In this document: positions 21,589 to 29,522 of the stretch, piece by piece
How the letters are laid out: every line of letters starts with the position of its first letter
Numbering within the stretch: position 1 is the first letter of the stretch
NCBI GenBank assembly: GCA_900542315.1
Contig: UQMV01000028.1
Location: 1-29,522 of the forward strand
DNA length: 29,522 nt
Reading direction: 5' to 3'
Source: an uncultured Collinsella sp.
GTDB taxonomy: Bacteria; Actinomycetota; Coriobacteriia; Coriobacteriales; Coriobacteriaceae
Notes under the pieces: model-generated
The model's input: the letters and a program-made list of their open reading frames with translations, nothing else
Told to the model about the DNA's origin: nothing
The model's database searches: none
Made by a program: the position numbers and the translations under genes

Positions 21589-23046
21589 CTAGCGCACCCC
21601 CTTCAGCGGTCCCTCAACCAACCAAGATCCGGCATCCTCCAACAGCACCTCGCTGGGGTCGCAGCCCAGTTCGCGCGCCAGGATTGTCACCACACGGCTC
21701 TGGCAAAAACCACTCTGGCACCGACCCATGCCTGCACGGCAGCGACGCTTGACGCCCTCGACCGAAATCGCGCCCGGTCGGCGTCGAATTGCGGCCACGA
21801 TCTCTGCCTCGGGCACCGTCTCGCAGCGGCAGACGATCTGTCCCCACGCGGGCTCGGACTCAATGAGCTCCTCTTTGCGCGCGAGCGGCGCACGGTCAAA
21901 GTCGTCCGGTGCGCGGCGAATCGGATTCCAGTCAGCCCGTTCGTTCAGCTCAACGCCAGCATCGCACAGCACCTGCTCCATGCGCTCGGCAATGGCCGGG
22001 GCGCTCGCTACGCCCGGTGATTGAATGCCTGCCGCCTGGAACAGCCTCGGCACCACGGTCGACTTCCCAATAAAGAAGTCGTTCGTCCCCTTAATAACCG
22101 GACGTCCGCCGGCAAACGCGCGCACCACGCGGCGCGTATCCAGATCGGGCACCAGCTTGCGCGCACCCGCTAGCAGCGCGTTCACATCGCTGGCGTAGGT
22201 CTGCGTGTCGCCTGGCTCGCGCACAGCGGCGGTCGCGGTGATCACGGTGTTGTCATGCACGGTGCCCGTCACGATGACGCCCTTCGACACCGGCGTGGGA
22301 ACGGGGTAGAGCGGCATGAGTGCACGCGGTTCCTTGTCCAGTACCACGATGTTGCCCTGGCGCCAGACCATCTGGAACTCCTCGGCGCCGGCCATATGCG
22401 AGATGTCCGCGGCCCCGTTGCCTGCTGCGTTGATCAGGTAACGGCAGTGCACGTCTCCGGCGGGCGTTGCCAGCGTAAAGCGCGCAGCGTCGTCGCCCGA
22501 GCCCGCGACCTCAATCGCCTCCACCGGCGCCGACCGCATAAACGTCACGCCGTTAGCCACCGCGTTCTCCAGCGCAGCAATGGCTACTTCAAATGGGTCA
22601 ACGTAACCGGTCGAAGGGCACCATAGCGCGCACGTGGCCTCGGCACTGGCGCGCGGCTCAAGCTCGAGGATGCGCTCGGGGCCAATGATTGACAGCTCGG
22701 GCACGCCGTTGGCCAGGCCATTCTGACGTAGCTGCTCCAAGTGCGCACGGTCCTCGTCGTTAAAGCCCAGCACCATCGAGCCGGTGCGGCGGAACAAGAA
22801 GCCCAACTCCTGGGACCAGGTGCCATACAGATCGCAGCCGCGGGCGTTGACCTGCGCCTTTACGGTTCCCGGTGCCGGATCGTAGCCTGCGTGCACCAGG
22901 CCGCCGTTGGCCTTCGAAGCTCCCAGCGCGATGTCGTTTACTGCCTCGACCACGCAAATGGATAGGTCATAGCGCGCGAGCTGCCTCGCGATGGCGCACC
23001 CGGTAATGCCCGCGCCCACAATTGCGATATCAAACGTTTCTGCCAC
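21589..23046 (-). CDS. GlpA-like FAD-dependent dehydrogenase with BFD-type [2Fe-2S] domain
   Basis: The 485-aa product is a DAO-family flavoprotein: GAGITGCAIARQLARYDLS at the N-terminus binds FAD, followed by SKANGGLVHAGYDP and LINAAGNGA. The C-terminus is a bacterioferritin-associated-ferredoxin-like domain with ligands in CRCETVPEAE and RCRAGMGRCQSGFC (about 410-455). This architecture is that of anaerobic glycerol-3-phosphate dehydrogenase and L-2-hydroxyglutarate dehydrogenase relatives. The start is GTG at 23046 with GGGAGG four bases upstream. It heads the operon. A perfect TTGACA-GGA-TGTCAA palindrome lies 18 bp upstream. The substrate is uncertain; glycerol-3-phosphate is most likely. 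Confidence 0.88.
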   Translation of the reverse strand: MAETFDIAIVGAGITGCAIARQLARYDLSICVVEAVNDIALGASKANGGLVHAGYDPAPGTVKAQVNARGCDLYGTWSQELGFLFRRTGSMVLGFNDEDRAHLEQLRQNGLANGVPELSIIGPERILELEPRASAEATCALWCPSTGYVDPFEVAIAALENAVANGVTFMRSAPVEAIEVAGSGDDAARFTLATPAGDVHCRYLINAAGNGAADISHMAGAEEFQMVWRQGNIVVLDKEPRALMPLYPVPTPVSKGVIVTGTVHDNTVITATAAVREPGDTQTYASDVNALLAGARKLVPDLDTRRVVRAFAGGRPVIKGTNDFFIGKSTVVPRLFQAAGIQSPGVASAPAIAERMEQVLCDAGVELNERADWNPIRRAPDDFDRAPLARKEELIESEPAWGQIVCRCETVPEAEIVAAIRRRPGAISVEGVKRRCRAGMGRCQSGFCQSRVVTILARELGCDPSEVLLEDAGSWLVEGPLKGVR

Positions 23047-23063
23047 GGTGCCTCCCAGACAAG

Positions 23064-23078
23064 TTGACAGGATGTCAA
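23064..23078. promoter_or_regulatory. Palindromic operator candidate upstream of the GlpA-like operon
   Basis: TTGACAGGATGTCAA is a perfect 6-3-6 palindrome, 17 bp upstream of the GTG start of the operon. Its size and position fit a dimeric repressor site. No regulator gene is nearby. Confidence 0.45.
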
Positions 23079-23214
23079 TAAGACCATCCTACGGTCTGCA
23101 CACCCCCAGCGCAGCGGCAATGCGGCGAACAGCCCTGCAACACCCGCCAACGGCAGGCGAGGGGAAGCTCGGTGATGTCGACGTCTTTGTCTGCTGACCC
23201 CGGTGCCGGAGGTT

Positions 23215-23594
23215 TGTCTCGATCTATAACAGTAAGAGGGGTTTTGGAGCCCAAGTTGTTACAGATTGAGATTGAAGCCGGGGAGAGATTCTTCTGTCTC
23301 GATCTGTAACATCTAGGGACCGTTTTGGGGTCTAGATGTTACAGATTTAGATGAACCAATCAGTCGATTTCGAATGTCTAAATCTGTAACAGTTAGACCT
23401 GTTTTTGCCGAGTAACTGTTACAGATTGAGACATTCGGTTTGGACGGTCTTCTTTGTCTCGATCTGTAACATCTGGGGACTGTTTTGGGTTCTAGATGTT
23501 ACAGATCTAGATTGAAGTTGGGGAGGGACCCTTGTGTCTCGATCTGTAACATCTGGACCCGGATTCCGCTCCCACCTGTTACAGATTGAGATGT
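23215..23594. repeat. Array of five 80-bp palindromic repeat units
   Basis: Five units begin at 23215, 23295, 23375, 23455 and 23535, an exact 80-bp period. Each has a left arm close to TGTCTCGATCTGTAACA and a right arm close to TGTTACAGATTGAGA. The core ATCTGTAAC-N27-GTTACAGAT falls at identical offsets in all five; unit 1 has ATCTATAAC on the left. Stems reach 15 bp in unit 2, 14 in unit 3, and 15 with one G-U in unit 4. Loops often carry GTTTTGG. The 35-bp linkers are mostly unrelated, except that those after units 1 and 4 resemble each other. The 646-bp gap 23047-23692 holds no gene. Function unknown. Confidence 0.92.
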
Positions 23595-23692
23595 TTGTGT
23601 CCGCGCCAGCCCCGTACCCAGCCGTGGTCCCATATAAACAAACCCCGTGGTAAACTTGACCGGACTGTAAATATTCCGAAAGGTACACCTCA

Positions 23693-24124
23693 ATGTCCAA
23701 ATACATCAACGAGCTCATGTCGCCTCAGCTTATGGGCGTCATCTATGCCTTTGTCGGCTTCATCATCGCCCTGTATGTGCTGTCGGTCGTCTATGTGTTC
23801 ATCGACGCCCGCCGCCGCGGCGCCAGCGCTTACGTGGCATGGGGCATCATCGCCCTCATCCCGTTTGTGGGCCTCATTGCCTACCTGGTCCTGCGCCCGC
23901 ACTCCTACGCGGCCGACCGCGAGGAGCAGGAGCTGGACATGGCCCTGCGCGAGCGCCAGCTTGCCCAGTACGGCACCTGCCCGCAGTGCGGCGCGCCCAT
24001 CGAGAAGGACTTTGTGGTCTGCCCCGTGTGCGACACCCAGGTTCGCAACGTGTGCCCCAGCTGCCATCGCCCGCTCGATGCGCACTGGAAGGTCTGCCCT
24101 TACTGCCGAACTCGCATTCAGTAA
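23693..24124 (+). CDS. Membrane-anchored double zinc-ribbon protein
   Basis: The 143-aa product has two predicted transmembrane helices (about 14-37 and 47-67) joined by a short basic loop (DARRRGAS), resembling the PLDc_N/phospholipase-like membrane hairpin. A charged helix follows, then a double zinc ribbon: CPQC...CPVC and CPSC...CPYC (from about residue 95 to the end), eight cysteines in four CxxC pairs. The ribbon should face the cytoplasm. GAAAGG lies 8-13 bases before the ATG. It is alone between the repeat array and a terminator-like hairpin. Its role is unknown; related proteins are usually annotated only as zinc-ribbon proteins. Confidence 0.85.
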   Translation: MSKYINELMSPQLMGVIYAFVGFIIALYVLSVVYVFIDARRRGASAYVAWGIIALIPFVGLIAYLVLRPHSYAADREEQELDMALRERQLAQYGTCPQCGAPIEKDFVVCPVCDTQVRNVCPSCHRPLDAHWKVCPYCRTRIQ

Positions 24125-24238
24125 CGCATCCATCGCCGGGCCGGTCGTAAGCCACGGGCACCGCGCGCCCCGCGCAAGCCGCACGCGCCACAAGCCGCAC
24201 GCACCCTGCCCCCACACGATGAAGCATGCGTAGAAAAT

Positions 24239-24269
24239 CGCCCGCCGTGCCATTAAGGTGCGGCGGGCG
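24239..24269 (+). terminator. GC-rich hairpin after the zinc-ribbon gene
   Basis: CGCCCGCCG (24239-24247) pairs with CGGCGGGCG (24261-24269). The + strand lacks a T-run (CTTGT follows); on the minus strand a TTTT follows. It may be a weak or 3'-stabilising terminator. Confidence 0.45.
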
Positions 24270-24270
24270 C

Positions 24271-24298
24271 TTGTATACCAAGGCAACCTGCCTATAAT
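24271..24298 (+). promoter_or_regulatory. Promoter of thrS
   Basis: TTGTAT (24271-24276), a 16-bp spacer and the consensus TATAAT (24293-24298) form the best promoter in the window. Transcription from about 24305 would give a leader of some 65 nt. Confidence 0.75.
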
Positions 24299-24342
24299 GA
24301 TGCAAGTCAAAAACGCCGAGCGCATCGCACGCACTTGCATCA
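24299..24342 (+). promoter_or_regulatory. thrS leader hairpin
   Basis: GATGCAAGT (24299-24307) and ACTTGCATC (24333-24341) form a perfect 9-bp stem at the predicted start of the thrS transcript, upstream of GAGAGGAG. No T-box sequence is present. The stem may regulate thrS, as leader stems do in E. coli, but resemblance to tRNA-Thr was not established. Confidence 0.45.
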
Positions 24343-24368
24343 GACATCCGAGAGGAGAAAACATACCC

Positions 24369-26132
<1,764 letters not shown>

Positions 26133-26153
26133 GGTAACCCAACAGAAACAATG

Positions 26154-26189
26154 AAAGGCGACCGTCCACAAAGGGCGGTCGCCTTTTTT
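26154..26189 (+). terminator. Intrinsic terminator of thrS
   Basis: AAAGGCGACCG (26154-26164) pairs with CGGTCGCCTTT (26176-26186), and the T-run reaches 26189. Confidence 0.88.
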
Positions 26190-26204
26190 AATGCCAAAAC
26201 GAAC

Positions 26205-26231
26205 AAAAGCCGCTGGTTGAGCGGCTTTTTT
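26205..26231 (+). terminator. Second tandem terminator after thrS
   Basis: AAAAGCCGCT (26205-26214) pairs with AGCGGCTTTT (26220-26229) across a 5-nt loop, with TT following. The tandem pair insulates the polysaccharide locus from thrS. Confidence 0.82.
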
Positions 26232-26254
26232 GTTGCACAAAAAGGTACAGCTTT

Positions 26255-26283
26255 TTGTATCTTTCGACGCGAGCCATTATACA
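26255..26283 (+). promoter_or_regulatory. Promoter of loaP
   Basis: TTGTAT (26255-26260) and TATACA (26278-26283) are separated by 17 bp. The -35 is identical to that of thrS. The leader to loaP would be about 165 nt and includes the hairpin at 26416-26439. Confidence 0.6.
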
Positions 26284-26415
26284 AGTTTATTTGGACTGTT
26301 TTCCCAGATTGCACAAATTGCGGCGCGAAAGGACACATCTCCATAGCCCTCTACAAAAACCTGTACTTTTGCGACTGCGCCTAGCTGCGAGCGTTAAGGC
26401 TGTTCTAAACGCCCC

Positions 26416-26439
26416 GGCATTTGCGTGCGTCGCAAAGCC
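26416..26439 (+). promoter_or_regulatory. Hairpin in the loaP leader
   Basis: GGC-A-TTTGCG pairs with CGCAAA-GCC (one bulged A) around TGCGT, ending 18 bases before the loaP ATG. LoaP proteins are known to need an RNA hairpin in the leader of their target; whether this is such a site is a guess. Confidence 0.4.
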
Positions 26440-26457
26440 AGAAAAGGGGGCGAGAAC

Positions 26458-27048
26458 ATGGAGCAGACAACGCGGCGCCAAGAGCAGCTGCCGGGCGCAT
26501 TCAGCGGCGCAACTACCAACAGCCAGCACGGCCGCGTCCGCTGGTATCTGGTTCACACCCCCAACGGTAAAGAGCGCGAGACCTGCGAAAAGGTCCGCCA
26601 TATTATCCCGCACGAGCTGATGCAGGACGCTTTTGTGATGCAAAAGGAGTTCTGGTTTAAGCGGGACGGCGCCTGGTCGCTCCAAACCAAACCCATGTAC
26701 AAGGAATATTTCTTCGTCGCCACGCACGATGCCGCAGCGCTCGATAGGGCTTTGGCCCAACTGAGCTTTGGCTGCCGAATCGCCGGCAGTAGGGAGCGGG
26801 CGTACATGCCCATGCCAGACGATGCACAGGACTGGTACCGCAGCGTGCTGGATGAAGACGGCGTAGTGCGCAACAGCGTGGCGCGCATAGAAGATGGCGT
26901 GCTGCACATAGAGCAGGGCCCACTTGTGGGACAAGAGGCCCGCGTTAAAAAGATCGACCGTCATAAGCGCTGGTGCCTAGTCGACGTAGGCGAAGGCGAC
27001 TCCGCATTTAGGGAGCTGCTTCCGCTGGACGTTCCCAGCAAAACGTAG
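26458..27048 (+). CDS. loaP: LoaP-like NusG paralogue (transcription antiterminator)
   Basis: The 196-aa product has a NusG N-terminal (NGN) domain at about residues 27-115 (RWYLVHTPNGKERETCEKV, FVMQKEFWFKRDG, KPMYKEYFFV) and a C-terminal KOW segment (LHIEQGPLVGQEARVKKIDRHKRW). It has a flexible N-terminus rich in Gln/Thr. Specialised NusG paralogues of the LoaP group sit at the head of long polysaccharide or antibiotic operons and let RNA polymerase pass terminators. Here it precedes a sugar transferase and glycosyltransferases, which fits. GGGGG lies about nine bases before the ATG. It could also be called UpxY-like or RfaH-like. Confidence 0.85.
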   Translation: MEQTTRRQEQLPGAFSGATTNSQHGRVRWYLVHTPNGKERETCEKVRHIIPHELMQDAFVMQKEFWFKRDGAWSLQTKPMYKEYFFVATHDAAALDRALAQLSFGCRIAGSRERAYMPMPDDAQDWYRSVLDEDGVVRNSVARIEDGVLHIEQGPLVGQEARVKKIDRHKRWCLVDVGEGDSAFRELLPLDVPSKT

Positions 27049-27126
27049 GGAAGTCGTTGCACCGGCTATTCGTTCGCATTTTTGAATATATCGATTGGGG
27101 GATCTCTGGGGGACAGGGACGTAAGT

Positions 27127-27933
27127 TTGATTTTGGCTGCTAAAGAAGTAACAGAGAGTAATGCGCCCGTGGGTGCGACGCTCATTGCTCAGGCTATGGA
27201 CCGGCGCGAGGGCGCGGCGGGTTCTGGGGCCGGCGCTGCGGCAAGCACGAGTGCGGTGAGCCTCCCGGGCTCGCGCGAGTTCGTCGCAGAGTCCCGTGCG
27301 CTCGACACGCGCTCTTTCGGGTACCGCTTCGTGAAACGCGCCTTCGACATTGCCTTCAGCGCGTGCGTCTGTGCCGTGGGACTCATCCCTGGCGTGGTGC
27401 TCTGCGCGTTCATCGCGGTCGACACCAAGGGCGCTCCCATCTATGCTCACGAGCGTGCGGGGCGCTTCGGCCGTCCCATCCACGTGCTCAAGTTCCGCTC
27501 CATGGTCGCCGACGCCAATGACGTGGAGAAGTACCTTAGCCCCGAGCAGATCAAGGAGTGGCACCGCGAGCGCAAGGTCACCAATGACCCGCGCATCACC
27601 AAGCTGGGCCGCGTCCTGCGCAAGACCTCCCTCGACGAGATACCTCAGTTTATCAACGTGCTCGCAGGACAGCTCTCCGTTATTGGCCCTCGCGCCATCA
27701 CCTACGAGGAGCTCGGGAACTTCACGCACGAGCAGCAGGTGCAGGTGCTTGCCGTCCCCCAGGGTATCACCGGCGCCTGGCAGTCGGGCCCTCGCAACCT
27801 CGCGACTTTCGAGAACGGCCTGCGCCAGGAGTTTGAGCTCGCCTACGCGCGCGGCGCGAACCTCAAAGGCGACTTGCGGGTCTTCTTCAAGACCTTCTCG
27901 GTGATGTTCGGCAAGAAGAAGACGGGGAGGTAG
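27127..27933 (+). CDS. Initiating sugar-phosphate transferase (undecaprenyl-phosphate)
   Basis: The product transfers a sugar phosphate to undecaprenyl phosphate at the inner membrane face, starting a glycan repeat unit. It belongs to the bacterial sugar transferase (PglC/WbaP C-terminal) family: KRAFDIAFSACVC with one membrane helix (re-entrant hairpin), HERAGRFGRPIHVLKFRSM, the catalytic DE in KTSLDEIPQFINVL, SVIGPRAI and VPQGITGAWQ. It lacks the multi-span N-terminal domain of WbaP. The start is unsure: TTG 27127 has AGGGA upstream; TTG 27082 is also in frame; the first ~60 residues are low-complexity. The GT2 gene follows after 3 bp. Confidence 0.88.
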   Translation: MILAAKEVTESNAPVGATLIAQAMDRREGAAGSGAGAAASTSAVSLPGSREFVAESRALDTRSFGYRFVKRAFDIAFSACVCAVGLIPGVVLCAFIAVDTKGAPIYAHERAGRFGRPIHVLKFRSMVADANDVEKYLSPEQIKEWHRERKVTNDPRITKLGRVLRKTSLDEIPQFINVLAGQLSVIGPRAITYEELGNFTHEQQVQVLAVPQGITGAWQSGPRNLATFENGLRQEFELAYARGANLKGDLRVFFKTFSVMFGKKKTGR

Positions 27934-27936
27934 CGC

Positions 27937-28857
27937 ATGAGTGCTGACAAGCCCCTCGTCTCTATCGTGGTGCCGACCTACAAGCGCGCTGACAGGATCC
28001 GCGTGGCTCTGGACTCGATTGCCGCGCAGGACTACGGTACGGAGAACATCGAGATAATCGTCGTCAACGACAACCGGCCGGAGTGGCCGGAGAGCGACGA
28101 GACCGACGCCAAGGTTGCTCGCTACGCCAGCGAGCTTCCGCACTTCAGACTGCTGCACACTGCCGGTCAGACCGGCGGCGGTGCGGCGCGCAATTACGCC
28201 TGTCGCCAGGCGACGGGCGAGTACCTCGCGTTCCTCGACGACGATGACGAGTTCCTGCCCGACAAGGTGTCCACCCAGGTCGCCTTCATGCAGGAAAACT
28301 CCCTCGACATGAGCTGGCAGGATGTCTCGTGGTATGACGAGCATGGCCGGCTCGTGGAGCACCGCAGGCTCGACCACTGCGAGGACTTCTCCGCCGAGGG
28401 CCTGCTGCGTGCGCACCTCCTAACGCCGATAAGCCCAACGGCCATCTATATGCTCAGACGCGACCTGTTCGACCGCACTGAGGGCTTTGGCGAGGTGGCG
28501 ACCGGCCAGGACTGGTGGCTGATGCTGCGCTGCATAGAGGCTGGTGCCCGCATGGGCTACATGCCTGAGGTGCACGTGAGGCAGTATCAGCATTCCGGGG
28601 AGCGCCTCTCGCTGGGCCAGAACAAGATCGACGGCGAGGTAGCACGCCACGAGAAGGTGCGCGAGTACTACCCGCGGCTCTCGAAGCGCGACATCCGCTA
28701 CATCGAGTTCCGTCACAACGCTGCGCTCGCATTCGCGTGCAAGCGCAGCGGGCGCATGGCGGACGCCGCCAAGTATGCATTGAAGACCATAGCCGCCTCG
28801 CCCGCGGACTGCGTGTGCAAGGGGCTCGACTACTTTGGGAAGGGGAAGCGGGCGTGA
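27937..28857 (+). CDS. Family 2 glycosyltransferase
   Basis: The 306-aa protein has a GT-A fold start (VSIVVPTYKRADRIRVALDSI), a nucleotide-sugar Asp in VVNDN, GGGAARNYACRQATGEYLAFLDDDDEF with the DxD metal motif, and a C-terminal part lacking membrane helices. It should add one sugar to the lipid-linked unit in the cytoplasm; donor and acceptor are unknown. It begins 3 bp after the sugar transferase stop and overlaps the next start (GTGA), so all three are coupled. AGG, AGA and ATA codons occur here repeatedly, unlike the neighbouring housekeeping genes. Confidence 0.92.
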   Translation: MSADKPLVSIVVPTYKRADRIRVALDSIAAQDYGTENIEIIVVNDNRPEWPESDETDAKVARYASELPHFRLLHTAGQTGGGAARNYACRQATGEYLAFLDDDDEFLPDKVSTQVAFMQENSLDMSWQDVSWYDEHGRLVEHRRLDHCEDFSAEGLLRAHLLTPISPTAIYMLRRDLFDRTEGFGEVATGQDWWLMLRCIEAGARMGYMPEVHVRQYQHSGERLSLGQNKIDGEVARHEKVREYYPRLSKRDIRYIEFRHNAALAFACKRSGRMADAAKYALKTIAASPADCVCKGLDYFGKGKRA

Positions 28858-29496
28858 CGAAGAAGCTCCTCGTGCTCACGAAGCACTTTCCCTACAACAT
28901 GGGCGAGACGGCTGCCGAGTCCTACCTCGAGACAGAGATCGGCTATCTGGCCGAGGCGTTCGACGAGGTGATGGTCGTCGCTACTGAAGCGCCCGGGGAC
29001 CGCTTGCCCGTGCAGGCGCTTCCGGCGAACGTTCACAGCGTCTCACTCGGCAACGTGCAGGCCATGGCCGAGAAGGGCGCTTGCCTTGTGGCGGGGCTGA
29101 CGGCCCGCGGCGGGCTTGCGGTGGGAGCCATCCGTTCTGAGACGGGACTCTCACACAAGAAGGCCGCCTTCCAGCGCTACTTCGTGGGCAAGGCGGCCCG
29201 TAAGTGGGCCCGTCTGGTCCCTGCGCTGACGGCGACAGGTTTCGAGCCCACGCACGCCTATAGCTTCTGGTTCTATGACACGGCGCTTCTGGCCTGCTGG
29301 GCGAAAGAATTGTACCCGTGCGACCGCGCTGTCGCGCGGGCGCACCGTTACGATCTCTATCGAGATCGTAACGGTGCGCACTACCTGCCCTGCCGAGAGT
29401 ACCTGCTTTCGAACCTGGATGCTGTGCTGCCCTGCAGCGACGACGGCGCGGAAACTCTCAAGTGCGAGTACCCGGCTTTTGCGGGAAAGGTGGTGC
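28854..29496 (+). CDS. Glycosyltransferase, GT4-like, 3'-truncated
   Basis: The frame opens at GTG 28854, overlapping the GT2 stop, and stays open to the end of the window. About 214 genuine codons are present: MTKKLLVLTKHFPYNMGETAAESY at the start, then HAYSFWFYDTALLACWAKEL and RAHRYDLYRDRNGAHYLP, ending near LDAVLPCSDDGAETL. These features fit the N-terminal half of GT4-type glycosyltransferases that recognise an acceptor. The C-terminal nucleotide-sugar half is missing because the contig ends. The apparent last residues QIGRASCRE come from adapter sequence, not from the gene. A perfect 18-bp inverted repeat lies inside (29340-29379). Confidence 0.82.
29340..29379. repeat. Perfect 18-bp inverted repeat inside a glycosyltransferase gene
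   Basis: Bases 29340-29357 (GCGCACCGTTACGATCTC) are exactly complementary to 29362-29379 around a TATC loop. The sequence encodes AHRYDLYRDRNGAH, which fits the reading frame. Confidence 0.8.
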
Positions 29497-29522
29497 AGAT
29501 CGGAAGAGCGTCGTGTAGGGAA
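29497..29522 (+). other. Illumina sequencing-adapter contamination
   Basis: The last 26 bases begin AGATCGGAAGAGCGTCGTGT and continue as the TruSeq universal adapter (reverse complement). In frame they read QIGRASCRE, a familiar adapter-derived peptide. This segment is not genomic. Confidence 0.97.

Noticed and set aside
23215..23594. CRISPR array
   Set aside because: The repeats are inverted pairs within each unit, the spacing alternates between loop and linker, linkers 1 and 4 are related, and no cas genes are nearby.
23419..23718. Small minus-strand gene of 99 codons
   Set aside because: It is an open frame across the palindromic repeats with no coding character and repeats the same peptide motif because of the repeat.
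24125..24238. Possible gene between the zinc-ribbon protein and thrS
   Set aside because: The stretch is GC-rich with low-complexity His/Ala/Arg translations and no start with a ribosome-binding site.
26151..26384. Small protein upstream of loaP
   Set aside because: The frame spans two intrinsic terminators and the loaP promoter and has no family signature.

Overview
The window is about 29.5 kb of high-GC bacterial DNA. Gene content (trigger factor-clpP-clpX, SelA/SelB/tRNA-Sec, an FAD-oxidoreductase plus DUF1667 trio, a LoaP-type NusG paralogue heading a polysaccharide locus) and the GC-ending codons point to an anaerobic gut actinobacterium of the Coriobacteriia, most like Collinsella. That placement is inference from gene content; no database was searched. 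The window begins inside selA and ends in a glycosyltransferase gene whose last 26 bases are Illumina adapter, so its right edge is a contig end.

Left part (1-9.8 kb), selenium and molybdenum. selA and selB overlap by four bases. Downstream lies a tRNA-Sec gene (selC, 3047-3143) with its own terminator. Then come mobA (molybdenum cofactor nucleotidylation), a small DUF3343 putative Se/S carrier with a Cys-rich N-terminus, gdhA, and a two-gene molybdenum hydroxylase (FAD subunit, then a fused [2Fe-2S]/Mo subunit). Together they suggest a Sec-decoding machine beside a molybdenum hydroxylase that may carry labile selenium. No selenoprotein gene was found here.

Middle (9.9-18.1 kb), housekeeping. 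tRNA-Leu(UAG), tig, clpP, clpX, valS and folC are all on the + strand. Strong hairpins lie ahead of clpP and valS, and an elaborate 99-bp nested hairpin lies between valS and folC. From 18.1 to 23.0 kb the genes are on the minus strand: an M24 metallopeptidase bracketed by intergenic inverted repeats, then an operon of a GlpA-like FAD dehydrogenase with a BFD-type [2Fe-2S] domain, a second FAD/NAD oxidoreductase, and DUF1667.

The 646-bp divergent gap at 23047-23692 holds the most striking signal: five palindromic units with an exact 80-bp period (start positions 23215, 23295, 23375, 23455, 23535). Loops and linkers have diverged, but arms pair and in places change together. It is AT-richer than its surroundings and is not a CRISPR array.

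Right part (23.7-29.5 kb): a membrane double-zinc-ribbon protein, a ThrRS lacking the TGS domain, then loaP, a sugar-phosphate transferase, a GT2 glycosyltransferase and the start of another glycosyltransferase. This is the head of a surface-polysaccharide locus, with AGG/AGA/ATA codons rare in the neighbouring housekeeping genes.
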